Below are positions 25,526 to 35,977 of a stretch of DNA of 64,000 nucleotides, one piece after another. The translations under genes and the position numbers were made by a program. Each line of letters begins with the position of its first letter. Within the stretch, counting starts at the first letter, position 1. The DNA is from Robiginitomaculum sp. (GTDB lineage Bacteria; Pseudomonadota; Alphaproteobacteria; Caulobacterales; Maricaulaceae): the NCBI GenBank assembly GCA_021776565.1, contig JAJFFQ010000051.1, positions 1 through 64,000 on the forward strand. Reading direction: 5' to 3'. Below the pieces are notes generated by a model that saw nothing but the letters and a program-made list of their open reading frames with translations, ran no database searches and had not been told where the DNA came from.

Positions 25526-26649
25526 AATAGCGCCGGATCACCCTTTTCGGGCGAGCGTTGGGTTATCGGCTCACGGCCCGGTTTTACATCGGGTACTAAC
25601 AGCGCCCCTTTATCTTGCTTGATGGCAATTTCCTCAAAGGCTTTATCCATAGCGACAAACCGCGTCGCTGTTGGCGGGTGGGTTGACTTTTTGGTAATGC
25701 TGCCGGGGTTTTGTGCGCCCATACGCCGCCAGAAATCTTCAGCAATATCAACGTTATAACCGGCGCGGACAAAATAATAGGCACCGACATAATCCGCTTC
25801 TTGCTCAAACTCTGCCGAATACGTCAGATAGGCGGCTCCTGCAGCACTTTGTGAAAATATAGCCGGGGTGAAAACCCCAAAAGCAATCAACGCCACATCA
25901 AGCACCAAACCGCCTGCCAAACCCAGACCAATGTTAATACTCTGGGCTCGGACATGCCCCATGGTGTTGTGAGCAAACTCATGAGCAATAACCAGTGCCA
26001 GTTCCTCGTCCGTCTGGGCAAAACGCAACATGCCATCATTGATGGTAACATAGCGGCCATTGGCTTTGGCATTTATGGCCGCGCTGCGTGATACACCAAT
26101 GGGAATATCGCAAACGCGAACCGGGGTCATGGCAATATCGATAATTTCACCATCACGACGAACACGGAATGATATGGCCTCTGCCTTTTTGGCATCCATC
26201 ATTTTTGCAAACCCTGCAAATACCTTGTCACCCGGTGTTATATTGTCTTCATCCAGGGCGATAAACTCATCACCAACGGCAAGACCTGCCTTTGCCGCTG
26301 GTGAGCCGTTAATGACATAAAGAACCTTGGGTAGACCATCAAACTGATAAAGTGCCTCGCCCGCTTTGGCATAATCGCCCTTGTATTGCGCGGCGCTATG
26401 GTAGCCAAAACCAAACATGGTTCGCCCGCGCGGACACAGGGGCGCATTGGCCTTTGACAGGGCAAAACTGATCCGATTTACGCGTTCTTGTTTTTTAAGA
26501 AGAGTTTGCAAAACCAGCGTGCGTTGCTGAAAAATTTCTTCTTCGCGCTCTGCCTTGGTTGTTTTTGGGGGTGCGCTGAGTGGGGTTACACAGGCATTCA
26601 GGCCAAATGCCGCCGTGATTACAAATGTTGTGGCCCTAGTCCCGCGCAT
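25522..26649 (-). CDS. M48 family metallopeptidase lipoprotein with PDZ-like domain
   Basis: A lipoprotein of about 375 residues. The signal ends [16 protein letters not shown]-like domain (about residues 100-180) contains [21 protein letters not shown]. The zinc protease motif HEFAH sits near 223-227 and the third ligand is in [17 protein letters not shown]. It resembles periplasmic BepA/LoiP-type quality-control proteases of the outer membrane, but places the PDZ domain before the protease. ATG 26649 overlaps the gshB stop; starts at 26694 or 26670 would lie further inside gshB. An envelope quality-control role fits its DolP- and LpoA-like neighbours. Confidence 0.88.
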   Translation of the reverse strand: MRGTRATTFVITAAFGLNACVTPLSAPPKTTKAEREEEIFQQRTLVLQTLLKKQERVNRISFALSKANAPLCPRGRTMFGFGYHSAAQYKGDYAKAGEALYQFDGLPKVLYVINGSPAAKAGLAVGDEFIALDEDNITPGDKVFAGFAKMMDAKKAEAISFRVRRDGEIIDIAMTPVRVCDIPIGVSRSAAINAKANGRYVTINDGMLRFAQTDEELALVIAHEFAHNTMGHVRAQSINIGLGLAGGLVLDVALIAFGVFTPAIFSQSAAGAAYLTYSAEFEQEADYVGAYYFVRAGYNVDIAEDFWRRMGAQNPGSITKKSTHPPTATRFVAMDKAFEEIAIKQDKGALLVPDVKPGREPITQRSPEKGDPALF

Positions 26650-27595
26650 GCAGGTGTTTTTCAATGGCATTCCAAAACGCCGCACAGGCATCAATGCCGG
26701 TAAAGCGTTTTAGTTCCTGCACACCTGTAGGCGAGGTCACGTTAATCTCGGTCATATAGCCATCTATGACATCAATACCGACAAAAACAAGACCGCGCCT
26801 TTTAAGTTCAGGGCCAATGGCGGCGCAAATCGCGCGATCCCGATCAGTCAGATCAACCGGTTGCGCCTGGCCGCCCACGTGCATGTTTGATCGGGTTTCG
26901 CCCTTTTGTGGCACCCGGTTAAAACCACCGGTCAGCTCGCCATCAACCAGTAAAATGCGTTTATCGCCATCTTTCACCGCAGGTAAAAAGGCCTGCGCCA
27001 TGACCGGCTCCCGGCTTAGGGCAAAAAACGTCTCCAGTAATGAGCCGTAATTGCTATCACCCTCTTTGAGGCGAAAAATCCCGGCCCCGCCATTACCATA
27101 AAGCGGCTTGATAATAATATCCTTGTGGCGTGCCCGAAAGGCACTGATTGCATTGACATCACGGCTAATCAGGGTTGGCGGCATTAGTTCTTTGAACAAT
27201 AGAGGAAACAGTTTTTCCGGCGACGAACGCACCCATGCCGGATCATTGACCACCAGCGTATCCTCGCCAACCAGTTCCAGCAAATGTGTCGCCGTGATAT
27301 AAGCCATGTCAAAAGGCGGATCCTGACGCATCAACACCACATCAACATCTTTACGCAGGTCAAGCTCCATGGCTTCACCCTCTTTGGCGTGATCGCCCTG
27401 CACACGTTTGACAACAACCGGACGAGCGCGGGCAAACACTCTGCCTTCATCATAGGTCAGGTCTTGTGGCCCATATGTCCAGATTCGAAACCCTCGTTCC
27501 TGCGCCGCCTCGATCATGGCAAAACTGGTATCACCATCAATATCAACGCTATTGATGGGATCCATCTGCACCGCAATTCGCAAAATACCGGCCAT
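26636..27595 (-). CDS. gshB: Glutathione synthetase
   Basis: A 319-residue ATP-grasp ligase that joins gamma-glutamylcysteine and glycine. Visible features: [22 protein letters not shown] at the start, [20 protein letters not shown], the ATP-binding [16 protein letters not shown], and [20 protein letters not shown] near the end, which contains the Mg-binding residues. Length is normal. The gene sits between a DolP-like lipoprotein and an M48 protease, an order also common in other proteobacteria. Confidence 0.95.
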   Translation of the reverse strand: MAGILRIAVQMDPINSVDIDGDTSFAMIEAAQERGFRIWTYGPQDLTYDEGRVFARARPVVVKRVQGDHAKEGEAMELDLRKDVDVVLMRQDPPFDMAYITATHLLELVGEDTLVVNDPAWVRSSPEKLFPLLFKELMPPTLISRDVNAISAFRARHKDIIIKPLYGNGGAGIFRLKEGDSNYGSLLETFFALSREPVMAQAFLPAVKDGDKRILLVDGELTGGFNRVPQKGETRSNMHVGGQAQPVDLTDRDRAICAAIGPELKRRGLVFVGIDVIDGYMTEINVTSPTGVQELKRFTGIDACAAFWNAIEKHLHARD

Positions 27596-27683
27596 GATGT
27601 TTTCCCTGGATTTGAATAAAGTGAAAGCCAGATTTAAGGATTAGACTCTTACCCCGCAAGGTCGGGACATACTGATTGGTAAC

Positions 27684-28301
27684 CTATGATCCGTCGTCCG
27701 GCCCACCGGCAAGTTCATTTTTCGACTGCTCTGCACCAGCATTTGCGCGTCTGGCCACGGTCAGATAGCTCACCACTTTTTGCACACCAGGAACCAGACG
27801 GGCATGACCGGTAATGCGGCCGATCTCGCCCTCGGTGCGCACAAGGCCCAAAAGGTAAACCACCTTGTTGCGGGTTTCGATATTCACATTAACGCTGCGC
27901 GCCGACTTGTCGGTAAAAATGCGCGAGCGCACCTGTGTGGTAATCCAGCGATCTTTCATATTGCCGAAAAACCCGCGTTTACCCGTAACCTCAATTTCAT
28001 TGGCAACCTTGATAACCTTGGGTGCGCCCCAGGCCAGTCTTTCTGCTTCCAGGCGCAATTGCGGCTCTGACACATTGCCCGAAAGCAAAACAAGTCCATC
28101 CTCTACGGCAACGCGCACACCCGAAAGATCACCATCGGGGTAACGGCGCAAGCGTGCACCAATGGCCATGCCGGCACTGGTGTCATCAATACTGCGCCCG
28201 ACAGAGCGTTCCTTGCTGGTTGCCCCGCTTATGGTGCTGACCGCGCACCCCGACAAGGCCAATGCCAGAACAGCAAAAACCGTATTACGCAGCAAAGTCA
28301 T
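27684..28301 (-). CDS. DolP-like outer-membrane lipoprotein with two BON domains
   Basis: A 205-residue lipoprotein: signal LRNTVFAVLALALSGCAV with lipobox LSGC, then two BON domains. The first contains VRVAVEDGLVLLSGNVSEPQLR and the second VNVNIETRNKVVYLLGLVRTEGE with ARLVPGVQKVVSYLTV. In E. coli, DolP (YraP) has the same length and domain order and lies near rsmI, lpoA and yraN, as here. DolP supports outer-membrane integrity and BAM function. ATG 28301 was preferred to 28313 as it begins the basic n-region directly. Confidence 0.87.
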   Translation of the reverse strand: MTLLRNTVFAVLALALSGCAVSTISGATSKERSVGRSIDDTSAGMAIGARLRRYPDGDLSGVRVAVEDGLVLLSGNVSEPQLRLEAERLAWGAPKVIKVANEIEVTGKRGFFGNMKDRWITTQVRSRIFTDKSARSVNVNIETRNKVVYLLGLVRTEGEIGRITGHARLVPGVQKVVSYLTVARRANAGAEQSKNELAGGPDDGS

Positions 28302-28339
28302 GGAAGCCTCCAATGATCCGAATCATATCTGTCCACGAT

Positions 28340-28726
28340 CTAGAATACCGCAGTTTTAGCCTCGCTGTCTGCCTGCCAGGCCGATTTGATATGGCGCGGC
28401 CAGCGAAACCCGCCTGTCAGGATAACATCAAAGCGCACATCACAGGCATAGAGCGCCGGGTTTTTTGCCAAATAAGCATTGCCGGCCCGCACCAGACGGG
28501 CCGCCTGTGCCGGATGAACAGCCTCTAGTGTGGCACCGCCCTTGCGGCTTTTCACCTCCACAAATGCCAGCACATTGCCGCGCCTGGCAACAATATCTAT
28601 CTCACCGGCACCGGTGGTATGGCGAAAATGTAATAGCCGATAACCCTTGAGCACCAGCACCAGGGCGGCAAGACGCTCGCCCCATATCCCGCGTCGATAG
28701 GCCCGCACTCGTCCTTTGCGGGTCAT
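28340..28726 (-). CDS. yraN: YraN family (UPF0102) endonuclease-fold protein
   Basis: A 128-residue protein with the UPF0102 nuclease-like core: GERLAALVLVLKGYRLLHFRHTTGAGEIDIVARRGNVLAFVEVKSRKG, where E, D and ExK form the restriction-endonuclease-like motif. The physiological role is unsettled. ATG 28726 overlaps the rsmI TGA (ATGA), so it is translationally coupled. In many proteobacteria yraN follows rsmI or lpoA. Confidence 0.9.
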   Translation of the reverse strand: MTRKGRVRAYRRGIWGERLAALVLVLKGYRLLHFRHTTGAGEIDIVARRGNVLAFVEVKSRKGGATLEAVHPAQAARLVRAGNAYLAKNPALYACDVRFDVILTGGFRWPRHIKSAWQADSEAKTAVF

Positions 28727-29631
28727 GATGGTTTTTGTAAATCCAGCGCCCGGCGATAAACATCGCGGCGGGCAAGCCCGCATAGCCCGGTTATCTCATC
28801 AACCGCACTTTTCAGGCTTTGGTGTGTTAACGCCTCGGTTAGCGCCCTGTCCACCTGCTCTGCATCCCAGTGCGCGTCCTTGTCCGGTGGGCCGACAATA
28901 ACAACCATTTCGCCGCGCCTTTCATTATCGGGGATCAATGTGCCCAACTGATCCAGCGGTGCACGATAAATCGTCTCGAACCTTTTGGTCAGCTCCCGGG
29001 CCAGTGCCGCAGGGCGGGGGCCAAACACGGCAGTCATATCGGTCAGGCTGGCCTCTATACGTGTTGGTGATTCATAAAATACAAGGCTTGCCGGGATGGT
29101 TTTTAACCCCTCCAGTGCCCGCTTTCGTGCAACACTTTTGGGGGGCAAAAACCCGGCAAAGAAAAACCTGTCCGTCGGCAAGCCAGAAACCGTTAGCGCC
29201 GCCAGCGTCGCGCTTGGCCCGGGAATAGCAAAAATATCAATGCCGCGCCCAGCTGCTTCACGCACCAATTTATAGCCCGGATCAGAGATCAGCGGCGTTC
29301 CGGCATCACTGACAAGGGCTATGCGGGCGCCTTCCTCCAGGGATCGCAACACACCTTCGCGGCGTTTGTCGGCATTGTGCTCATGATAGGCGGTGCATTT
29401 TGGCCGCAAGCCGTGGGCATCAAACAATCGACGGCTCATGCGTGTGTCTTCGGCCAGCACCAGATCGGCAACCCCAAGCACATCAAGAGCGCGCAATGTG
29501 ATGTCACGCAAATTGCCGATAGGCGTGGCCACCAGATAAAGCCCGGGCGCAAGAGTATCAGACGTAATACCGCCTTGCGGCAAAGCGGCGCTCTCTTTAT
29601 TATCGCCGGGTATGTTAGGGACAGATGTCAT
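28723..29631 (-). CDS. rsmI: 16S rRNA 2'-O-methyltransferase RsmI
   Basis: A 302-residue SAM-dependent enzyme that methylates the 2'-O of C1402 of 16S rRNA. Key segments: GLYLVATPIGNLRDITLRALDVL, LAEDTRMSRRLFDAHGL, ALVSDAGTPLISDPGYKLV, AIPGPSATLAALTVSGLPTDRFFFAGFLP. This is a tetrapyrrole-methylase fold. The ATG at 29631 abuts the divergent ATG of the LpoA-like gene within a CATG, so the two genes share their start site region. Confidence 0.95.
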   Translation of the reverse strand: MTSVPNIPGDNKESAALPQGGITSDTLAPGLYLVATPIGNLRDITLRALDVLGVADLVLAEDTRMSRRLFDAHGLRPKCTAYHEHNADKRREGVLRSLEEGARIALVSDAGTPLISDPGYKLVREAAGRGIDIFAIPGPSATLAALTVSGLPTDRFFFAGFLPPKSVARKRALEGLKTIPASLVFYESPTRIEASLTDMTAVFGPRPAALARELTKRFETIYRAPLDQLGTLIPDNERRGEMVVIVGPPDKDAHWDAEQVDRALTEALTHQSLKSAVDEITGLCGLARRDVYRRALDLQKPS

Positions 29632-31069
29632 GCACTTTGGATTGTGGACTGATTTTTACAAAGGTGGAAGAGGGGTTGCCGTTCTTGTCATGGGCATAAT
29701 GGCACTGGCCGCTTGTCAAACCCCGACACCACCTCCAACCCAACGCCCCATTCCCCAGCCTGGCCCTAACCAAACCCCGATAGCCAGGCCGACACCTATA
29801 AAACCTGAACCACAACCCACTGGCCCCATCGGGGTAATCCTGCCGCATATGGAGGGTCGGGATCTGGTGCGTATTGGCTTGCTTTTACCATTCAGTGCCA
29901 ATAGTTCCACTTTGCGCGATGAAGCGCGCTCTATGCTAAATGCCGCACAAATGGCGCTAATAAAGAGCGGCGACCCTCGCCTTGTCTTGTTGCCAAAAGA
30001 CACCGGCGGCACGGCTTCTGGCGCACGAAGTGCCGCCAATGCGGTTATCAGGGACGGAGCCACTATAATCCTCGGGCCAGTTTTGGGCAGTGCGGTTTCT
30101 GCTGCAGCAAGACCTGCCCGGCGCGCCCAAATTCCCATGATCGCCTTTTCAACCGATAACAGCGTTGCCGGAAACGGTGTGTATCTGCTCAGCTTTTTGC
30201 CCGAGGCCGACATGAAGCACATGATCGGGTTTATCAAACAGCAAAATATCATCGCCTTTGAAAAATTTGCTGTCTTGCGTCCTGATGCGAAAATGCTGGT
30301 GGCAGATGACAGTATTGCTGGATTGGCGCTGTTGCGCCCCGATAATGCTTATGGTGATCGAATTGAAAGTGCGTTGTTTGCACAAACACCGGAAGCTGGC
30401 CTTTTTATAACCGACATTGCCCGCTATAGCCGCAATGCCGAAAGCATGAGCGCACCGGCAAAACAAATCGCCCACGTAACCGAGCGCAACGAGGCTATTT
30501 CTACATGGAAAGACGAAGGCGGCATTGGCGATCCTGGCCTTGATCCTTCTTTTGTTTTTTCCTTGCCTTATCAAGCTATTTTTATCCCTGAAAGCGGGGT
30601 GCAATTACGCTCTTTGGCGCCGTTATTGCCATTTTATGACGTTGACCCAAAGATTACCCGTTTTATCGGCACAAGTCTCTGGAATGATGAAGACCTGCTG
30701 CGCGAACCAGCCCTGTTCGGCGGCTGGTTTCCCGCTCCCAACGCCCGGGCCAGAGCCGTTTTTACCGATAGCTATGAACGCGCATTTAACGAAAAACCAG
30801 GTCGACTGGCCAGCCTTGCCCATGATGGGGTTTTGATCGTGCCACAAAGTCTTGTGGATGCCCGAAACGGGTTGAAAATTGACCCCGGCCTTATCAAACA
30901 CCCCGAAGGGTTTCGCGGAGCCGATGGCCTCTTTCGCTTTGGCGAGGATGGGCTGGTAGAGCGGGTGCTCAGTATTTTTGAGATTCGCCAAGGTTCGTTT
31001 CGTGAGATTAAACCCGCAGCAGAGCATTTTGAATTACCAGAAGACGACGATGATACGGCAGTGTTCTAG
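29630..31069 (+). CDS. LpoA-like penicillin-binding protein activator lipoprotein
   Basis: A lipoprotein of about 479 residues. Signal GVAVLVMGIMALAAC, then a proline-rich linker (PTPPPTQRPIPQPGPNQTP). The periplasmic-binding-protein-like domain begins RIGLLLPFSANSSTLRDEAR and includes AARPARRAQIPMIAFSTDNSVAG. It matches the LpoA C-terminal family, which in E. coli activates PBP1A; the N-terminal TPR domain of enterobacterial LpoA is absent, as in alphaproteobacteria. ATG 29630 has AGGGA eight bases upstream. It faces rsmI. Confidence 0.83.
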   Translation: MHFGLWTDFYKGGRGVAVLVMGIMALAACQTPTPPPTQRPIPQPGPNQTPIARPTPIKPEPQPTGPIGVILPHMEGRDLVRIGLLLPFSANSSTLRDEARSMLNAAQMALIKSGDPRLVLLPKDTGGTASGARSAANAVIRDGATIILGPVLGSAVSAAARPARRAQIPMIAFSTDNSVAGNGVYLLSFLPEADMKHMIGFIKQQNIIAFEKFAVLRPDAKMLVADDSIAGLALLRPDNAYGDRIESALFAQTPEAGLFITDIARYSRNAESMSAPAKQIAHVTERNEAISTWKDEGGIGDPGLDPSFVFSLPYQAIFIPESGVQLRSLAPLLPFYDVDPKITRFIGTSLWNDEDLLREPALFGGWFPAPNARARAVFTDSYERAFNEKPGRLASLAHDGVLIVPQSLVDARNGLKIDPGLIKHPEGFRGADGLFRFGEDGLVERVLSIFEIRQGSFREIKPAAEHFELPEDDDDTAVF

Positions 31070-31111
31070 ACTTGGGTTCACCCAAATTAAATTCACCGAA
31101 AATGCTCCCGT

Positions 31112-31145
31112 ATGCTCTGGCACAAAACGTTATGCGCCAGAGCAT
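31112..31145. terminator. Hairpin between two convergent genes
   Basis: ATGCTCTGGC (31112-31121) pairs perfectly with GCCAGAGCAT (31136-31145) around a 14-base loop. It lies between the ends of the LpoA-like and PD40 genes, which converge. No clear U-tract follows on either strand, so it is a weak terminator candidate. Confidence 0.45.
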
Positions 31146-31152
31146 GATGGTG

Positions 31153-32145
31153 TTATTGCGTGGCGACAGATTGACGCCATAACTCCGAAACTTTGCCAGA
31201 AGCTATATCCTGTACAAAAAGCCCCCATGGGCCAGATGGCCCTTCGCCGATAGAAGAAACAAAGGCAAGGGTTTTGCCATCGGGAGACATTGCCGGATAA
31301 TCCATAAATCGTCCTTTCACGGGTTTGGGCAAATGTCTGGATTGGCCGGTATCACGATCAATCAGCATGTGGGTAACATTACCCCACGGCTCCGGTGCGC
31401 TCTGGTCAGTCCAAACAACAAGATAACGACCATCCGCCGATATACTTGGCGCAGAAAACCCAAGCCAGCCTTCAGCGGCGGTTTTCCTGGAATTTACCGT
31501 CAGTTGCTCAACATTATCTCCATTTAAGGATGAAGAATACACATCATGATGGCCGTTGCGTTTGCTGCTGAAAAACAGGGTATCACCAGCCTGTGCGATC
31601 GTCGCCTTGATTTCAAAAAACCCCAACTCCACCCGTGGCTCATCAATGAGATACGTGATTTTACCGGTTTTTTTATTCCAAATTCTAAAATCTGCATCAT
31701 GGACATCAGAATTCCGGCGTTGTGAAAATGCAATGTTACCATCGGGCAATTCAAAGGGGTGGTAATCGTCCATCCCGCGTTCGCCAAACAATCTTGCTGG
31801 TTTGCCACCAGCTATATCTATTGACGCAACGTCCCACTCTTTGCTGTTATTGCCTTCATCATCCAGAAGAGAAGAATAGATAATCTGTTTTCCATCTCGC
31901 GAAAACGATGGCTGTAAATCCAGAAAATCATTATTGGTAAGTTGCTTTAACCCACCTCCTTCTTTTTGAATAACAAATAGTTCAAAATCGGTTCCGCCTT
32001 CTTTTGCAGCAAAGGCTATTGATTTTCCATCCGGTGACCACGTGGCCCCTTGCGCACCCTGCTGGGCGTGTGCGCTTGTCATAATCCCTGACAGCAACAT
32101 TGCGCTCAATTGGGCGGTTATCGAAAATAGCGTTCGTTTTTGCAT
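31153..32145 (-). CDS. Secreted PD40/TolB-like beta-propeller protein
   Basis: A protein of about 330 residues. Signal peptide LFSITAQLSAMLLSGIMTSAHA, then repeated PD40 blades: WSPDGKSIAFAAKEGG, FSRDGKQIIYSSLLDD, ISADGRYLVVWTD, MSPDGKTLAFVSSIG. There is no N-terminal TolB domain, so it is not TolB itself. ATG 32145 starts the signal peptide; ATG 32163 is six residues earlier. It diverges from the membrane-anchored regulator at 32312. Propellers of this kind are often fused to such regulators, so this may be its sensory partner (inference). Confidence 0.83.
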   Translation of the reverse strand: MQKRTLFSITAQLSAMLLSGIMTSAHAQQGAQGATWSPDGKSIAFAAKEGGTDFELFVIQKEGGGLKQLTNNDFLDLQPSFSRDGKQIIYSSLLDDEGNNSKEWDVASIDIAGGKPARLFGERGMDDYHPFELPDGNIAFSQRRNSDVHDADFRIWNKKTGKITYLIDEPRVELGFFEIKATIAQAGDTLFFSSKRNGHHDVYSSSLNGDNVEQLTVNSRKTAAEGWLGFSAPSISADGRYLVVWTDQSAPEPWGNVTHMLIDRDTGQSRHLPKPVKGRFMDYPAMSPDGKTLAFVSSIGEGPSGPWGLFVQDIASGKVSELWRQSVATQ

Positions 32146-32311
32146 CTGATTCTCCTCGTGCAATTGCTAATGATAATTGCAAGCATGGAGCGCCTGTTGC
32201 CCTGATACAGTTTGCTAAACCTGCTTTTTTTCTACTTTATTTATACGTTTTGGTGAAAAAACTGCATTCCCTACACGAAGGCGTGCATACCTATCTGAAT
32301 TTTGATATGGG

Positions 32312-34198
32312 ATGGTTATGAATAAATTTGTCTCGACCGGGTTTGCATTTTATGACTTTGAGTTTGATGCCAAATCTGAAGAATTATTCAAAATTGCAAA
32401 ACGCAAACGTATAGATTTGCAGCCAAAGCCTGCGGCTATTCTGGCGCTTCTGCTCAAACATAACGGCGTTCTGGTAACCCGTAAAGAAATTCAAAAGCAT
32501 ATATGGCCTGATACGGTCATAGATTATAATCAACGTATCAGCTCATCCATTCAACAAATAAGAAACGCCCTTGGCGATGATCGTGCATCACCAAAATATA
32601 TTGAAACCATTCCCCGCAAGGGTTATCGGTTCATCGCCCCTATAAAGGCGTTGCCAAAACAAAACTTTATGGGGTTTTCTGTCATTGAAGCAAACAACAG
32701 GTTTGTTACGGTTTTCAGAAAAAACATATTGGCCGCGCTCCTGATTGTTGCACTTGTAAGCTCTAGTGTCCTTATTTGGTCTACACAAATTAAACCTGCA
32801 CTGGAGCCCAAAGCCTACATCAGGCCATTATTGCTTATTCTGCCCGGTGTAGTAGAGGCTAACAGTGCGCCAGATGATGCGTTGTTTCATAAACTTGCCC
32901 GTGGATTAAGTGATGAAATCATATCCCGGCTATCACGGGCGCAACCCCAAATTCTTGGCGTCATCGCTCGCATAACTGCAAAAGAATTTACCCGTGACAG
33001 ACAATCTGTTGAGCGCGCTAAAAACCAGCTGGATGCAACTCATCTGTTGGAAACCTCGATCCGCAAAAACAACGGTAAAATCTATGTTGCCACAGCACTG
33101 GTGCGCTTGTCAGATCTGACACAAGTATGGACACAAACTTATGAAACACAGATCGGCGACCTTGGTGTCATTAAAAACGATGTCGCCAACAGAATTTCAA
33201 CAGCATTAAACCTGCGTTTGCGCCATGGGGTTTGGGGAACTGAAACCCAGGGCACGTTTGATCGTGTGGCCTACCAGAATTATCTAACGGGTCTTGCTTT
33301 TCTCAACCGGTCACAACCTGATAGCATCAAAATTGCGGTTTCATATTTTCAGGCGTCTATTGACGCCGATATAAATTATGCCCCGGCCTATGCCGCTCTG
33401 GCCCGCGCTTACCTTATGTCCAGCAATCAACCACAGGCACGCGAAGCTGTCAGGCATGCACTCATTCTGGACTCAGAGTTAAGCGAAGCGTTGATGATTG
33501 ATGCACATTTCAAATTCAAAGTTGATTATGATTTTGAAGACGCAGCAAAGTCTTTTGAAAAAGCCATTACACGTACGCCAGGAAGGGCCGAATTCAGACT
33601 GCGTTACGCGGACTATTTAACCGCTATTGGCGCGTTTGACAAAGCCATTGAGCAAGCCTCAATCGCCCGTGAACTTGATCCTCTTTCGGCCTCTCTTTAT
33701 GGCGAATTGGGCTGGTTTTATTTACGCGCTCACAAACCCGAAAATGCAATATCGGAATGTAAACGCGGCCTGGAACTGCAAAAGGGTAATATTTATTACG
33801 CGCTAATTGCCAATGATTGTCTGGTATTGGCCACGTCCATGCTTGGTTATACTGACGAAGCCCTCATTGCGGCACAGGAAATCATGATTTTATTTGGTTC
33901 AGGCGATCAAAAAATAAATGCCCCACAGTCAATACAGATGCCTGATGAACAACTGCGTATATATTGGCTATGGCGCATAGAAACCATGAAAAAATTTCCG
34001 GGCACACAAATTGATATTGCAAAAAGTTATGTGGCACTTGGTGAATACGAAAAGGCCATTCAGGCCGTAGAGCTGGCCCGCAAGCAAAGCCCGAAAAATA
34101 TGGTATATCTGAAAACAGACCCATCATGGGATCCAATACGGGAAATGCCCGCATTTCAAAAAATTATCGCTGACGTTTTTCCCAACACCCCCTCATGA
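32312..34198 (+). CDS. CadC-like winged-helix membrane regulator with TolB-N-like and TPR domains
   Basis: A 628-residue membrane-anchored transcription factor. The OmpR/CadC-type winged helix (about 25-110) has RIDLQPKPAAILALLLKHNG, VTRKEIQKHIWPDT and YIETIPRKGYRFIAP. One transmembrane helix follows (ILAALLIVALVSSSVLIW, about 138-155). Next is a periplasmic domain with LARGLSDEIISRLSRAQPQI and THLLETSIRKNNGKIYVATALV, typical of the TolB_N-like domain seen in such regulators. The remainder is TPR repeats (YAPAYAALARAYL, LDPLSASLYGELGWFYLRA). Signals are probably sensed outside the cell membrane and passed to DNA without phosphorylation. It is divergent from the propeller gene. Confidence 0.85.
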   Translation: MVMNKFVSTGFAFYDFEFDAKSEELFKIAKRKRIDLQPKPAAILALLLKHNGVLVTRKEIQKHIWPDTVIDYNQRISSSIQQIRNALGDDRASPKYIETIPRKGYRFIAPIKALPKQNFMGFSVIEANNRFVTVFRKNILAALLIVALVSSSVLIWSTQIKPALEPKAYIRPLLLILPGVVEANSAPDDALFHKLARGLSDEIISRLSRAQPQILGVIARITAKEFTRDRQSVERAKNQLDATHLLETSIRKNNGKIYVATALVRLSDLTQVWTQTYETQIGDLGVIKNDVANRISTALNLRLRHGVWGTETQGTFDRVAYQNYLTGLAFLNRSQPDSIKIAVSYFQASIDADINYAPAYAALARAYLMSSNQPQAREAVRHALILDSELSEALMIDAHFKFKVDYDFEDAAKSFEKAITRTPGRAEFRLRYADYLTAIGAFDKAIEQASIARELDPLSASLYGELGWFYLRAHKPENAISECKRGLELQKGNIYYALIANDCLVLATSMLGYTDEALIAAQEIMILFGSGDQKINAPQSIQMPDEQLRIYWLWRIETMKKFPGTQIDIAKSYVALGEYEKAIQAVELARKQSPKNMVYLKTDPSWDPIREMPAFQKIIADVFPNTPS

Positions 34199-34226
34199 TG
34201 GACTTGTTTAGGTTCCACGGCCAAGG

Positions 34227-35384
34227 TCAGGTCAGCAATTCCAACACCAGCCGATCAATCAGCACCCGGCCTTTTGGCAACACCCGCAAGATTGTGTCTT
34301 TGGTTTCCACATAGCCCTGATCGATCAGAGCGTGCAGGTTTTTTTCGGGGACAACAAAACCTGTGACCTTTTTCAGCGTCGCCAGATCAAGCCCGGCACT
34401 TAGGCGCAAACCCATGCTTAGTGCCTCCATGGCCATTTCATCAGGCTCAAGCACCGTTTGTTCGACTACGCCCCAGCCTTGCGCTGCTACCGTCGCGCCG
34501 TACACCTCTGGCCGCAGCGCCGTGACCAGGGCTGTACGGGCACCCTCAAGACTGGCCCGGCCATGCGCCCCCGGCCCCACGCCAACCCAGTCACCATTTT
34601 GCCAGTAAATCATATTGTGACGCGATTGCTCTGCCGGGCTGCTCGCATGATTGGATACCTCATAGGCCGGTAATTGAGCACGGGCAGTATGTTCATGGGT
34701 GAACTCAAACAATGCCGCAGAATGATCCTCCAGTGGTGGTTTCAGTCGGCCCTTTTTGAGCTGATGACCAAAAGCTGTTCCGGGCGCAATGGTTAGCGCA
34801 TAAAACGAATAGTGCGACAAACCCAAAGCCAGTGCCTCATCCAGCCTGTGTGACCAGTCTGACAGCACCTGATTTGGCAGATCATAAATAAAATCCGCAC
34901 TGACCCGCATACCAGCCATCTGCGCTGCATTGACGGCGTGGCGGGCCTCATCGGCATTATGGTCACGACCCAAAAACCGTAAGTCCTCGTCATCCAGCGA
35001 TTGAACACCGATGGACATACGGTTGATCCCGGCCTTGGCAAACTCCTCACATTTCACCTTGTTCAACGCATCCGGGTTGGCCTCAATTGATATTTCAGGG
35101 TCGGTCACAAAGCCAAACACTTGCTCTGCGGTTTCAACTACCTGGGTGATCTGCGCCGGTGTCATTAACGACGGGGTGCCGCCGCCAAACGACAGGCTGT
35201 GCAATGGGCCTGGCGCATCAATGCGACACCCATGCCCCTTTATATCAGCAAGAATTGCAGATAATAAATCCTCGTGCTCACCGCCGCGATGACGATAAAT
35301 ATTAAAATCACAATAGGGACACAGGCGGCGGCAATACGGCCAATGCACATAAAGCCCAAAGGGTGTCGAGGTGCTTATTCCCAT
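34227..35384 (-). CDS. hemW: HemW, radical SAM family heme chaperone
   Basis: A 385-residue radical SAM protein. The cluster motif [10 protein letters not shown] gives Cys18, Cys22 and Cys25, and YCDFNIY is as in HemW rather than HemN. Further features are [44 protein letters not shown] and DFIYDLPNQ. HemW binds heme and delivers it to respiratory proteins; it is often misannotated as coproporphyrinogen oxidase. The start overlaps rdgB by ten bases. Confidence 0.93.
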   Translation of the reverse strand: MGISTSTPFGLYVHWPYCRRLCPYCDFNIYRHRGGEHEDLLSAILADIKGHGCRIDAPGPLHSLSFGGGTPSLMTPAQITQVVETAEQVFGFVTDPEISIEANPDALNKVKCEEFAKAGINRMSIGVQSLDDEDLRFLGRDHNADEARHAVNAAQMAGMRVSADFIYDLPNQVLSDWSHRLDEALALGLSHYSFYALTIAPGTAFGHQLKKGRLKPPLEDHSAALFEFTHEHTARAQLPAYEVSNHASSPAEQSRHNMIYWQNGDWVGVGPGAHGRASLEGARTALVTALRPEVYGATVAAQGWGVVEQTVLEPDEMAMEALSMGLRLSAGLDLATLKKVTGFVVPEKNLHALIDQGYVETKDTILRVLPKGRVLIDRLVLELLT

Positions 35385-35977
35385 GGCTTTTCCTTAAGAA
35401 GCTTTTCAAAGGCATCGGCACGGTGGCTCATGGCATGTTTGACCCCTTGATCCATTTGCCCGAAGGTTTCATCAAACCCCAAAGGTTGAAATACAGGATC
35501 ATAACCAAATCCTGCCCCTCCCCGTGGTGGCCAGACGAATGAGCCATCCACCCGGCCTTCAAAAACCCTGGTTTTCTCACCTGGTAGGGCCAATGCCAAA
35601 GCACAGATAAATCGTGCGCTGCGGTCTTGTGGTGTTTTAGCGCCTTTGGCCGTCAGTTCTTGCTCAATGCGGGCCATGGCAAGGTTGAAATCCTGATCCG
35701 GGCCTGCCCAGCGCGCCGAATAAATACCTGGTGCGCCCCCAAGTGCCGATACTGCCAAACCGGAATCATCTGCCAAAGCGGCAAACCCGCAAGCTTCACG
35801 GCAATGCTCGGCCTTGAGCACTGCATTTTGCGCAAACGTCACGCCGGTTTCCTCTGGCTCGATAATGCCAAGCTCACTGGCGCTTTGCACTTTAAAACCA
35901 AATGGCGCCAGTAACGCAGCAATTTCTTTAACCTTGCCGGCATTATGACTGGCAATTACCAGGTTTTGAATATTCAT
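35375..35977 (-). CDS. rdgB: RdgB/HAM1 non-canonical purine NTP pyrophosphatase
   Basis: A 200-residue enzyme that hydrolyses ITP, dITP and XTP to monophosphates. Signature segments: [84 protein letters not shown], and [13 protein letters not shown]. Length normal. The rdgB-hemW order is common in alphaproteobacteria. Confidence 0.95.
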   Translation of the reverse strand: MNIQNLVIASHNAGKVKEIAALLAPFGFKVQSASELGIIEPEETGVTFAQNAVLKAEHCREACGFAALADDSGLAVSALGGAPGIYSARWAGPDQDFNLAMARIEQELTAKGAKTPQDRSARFICALALALPGEKTRVFEGRVDGSFVWPPRGGAGFGYDPVFQPLGFDETFGQMDQGVKHAMSHRADAFEKLLKEKPWE

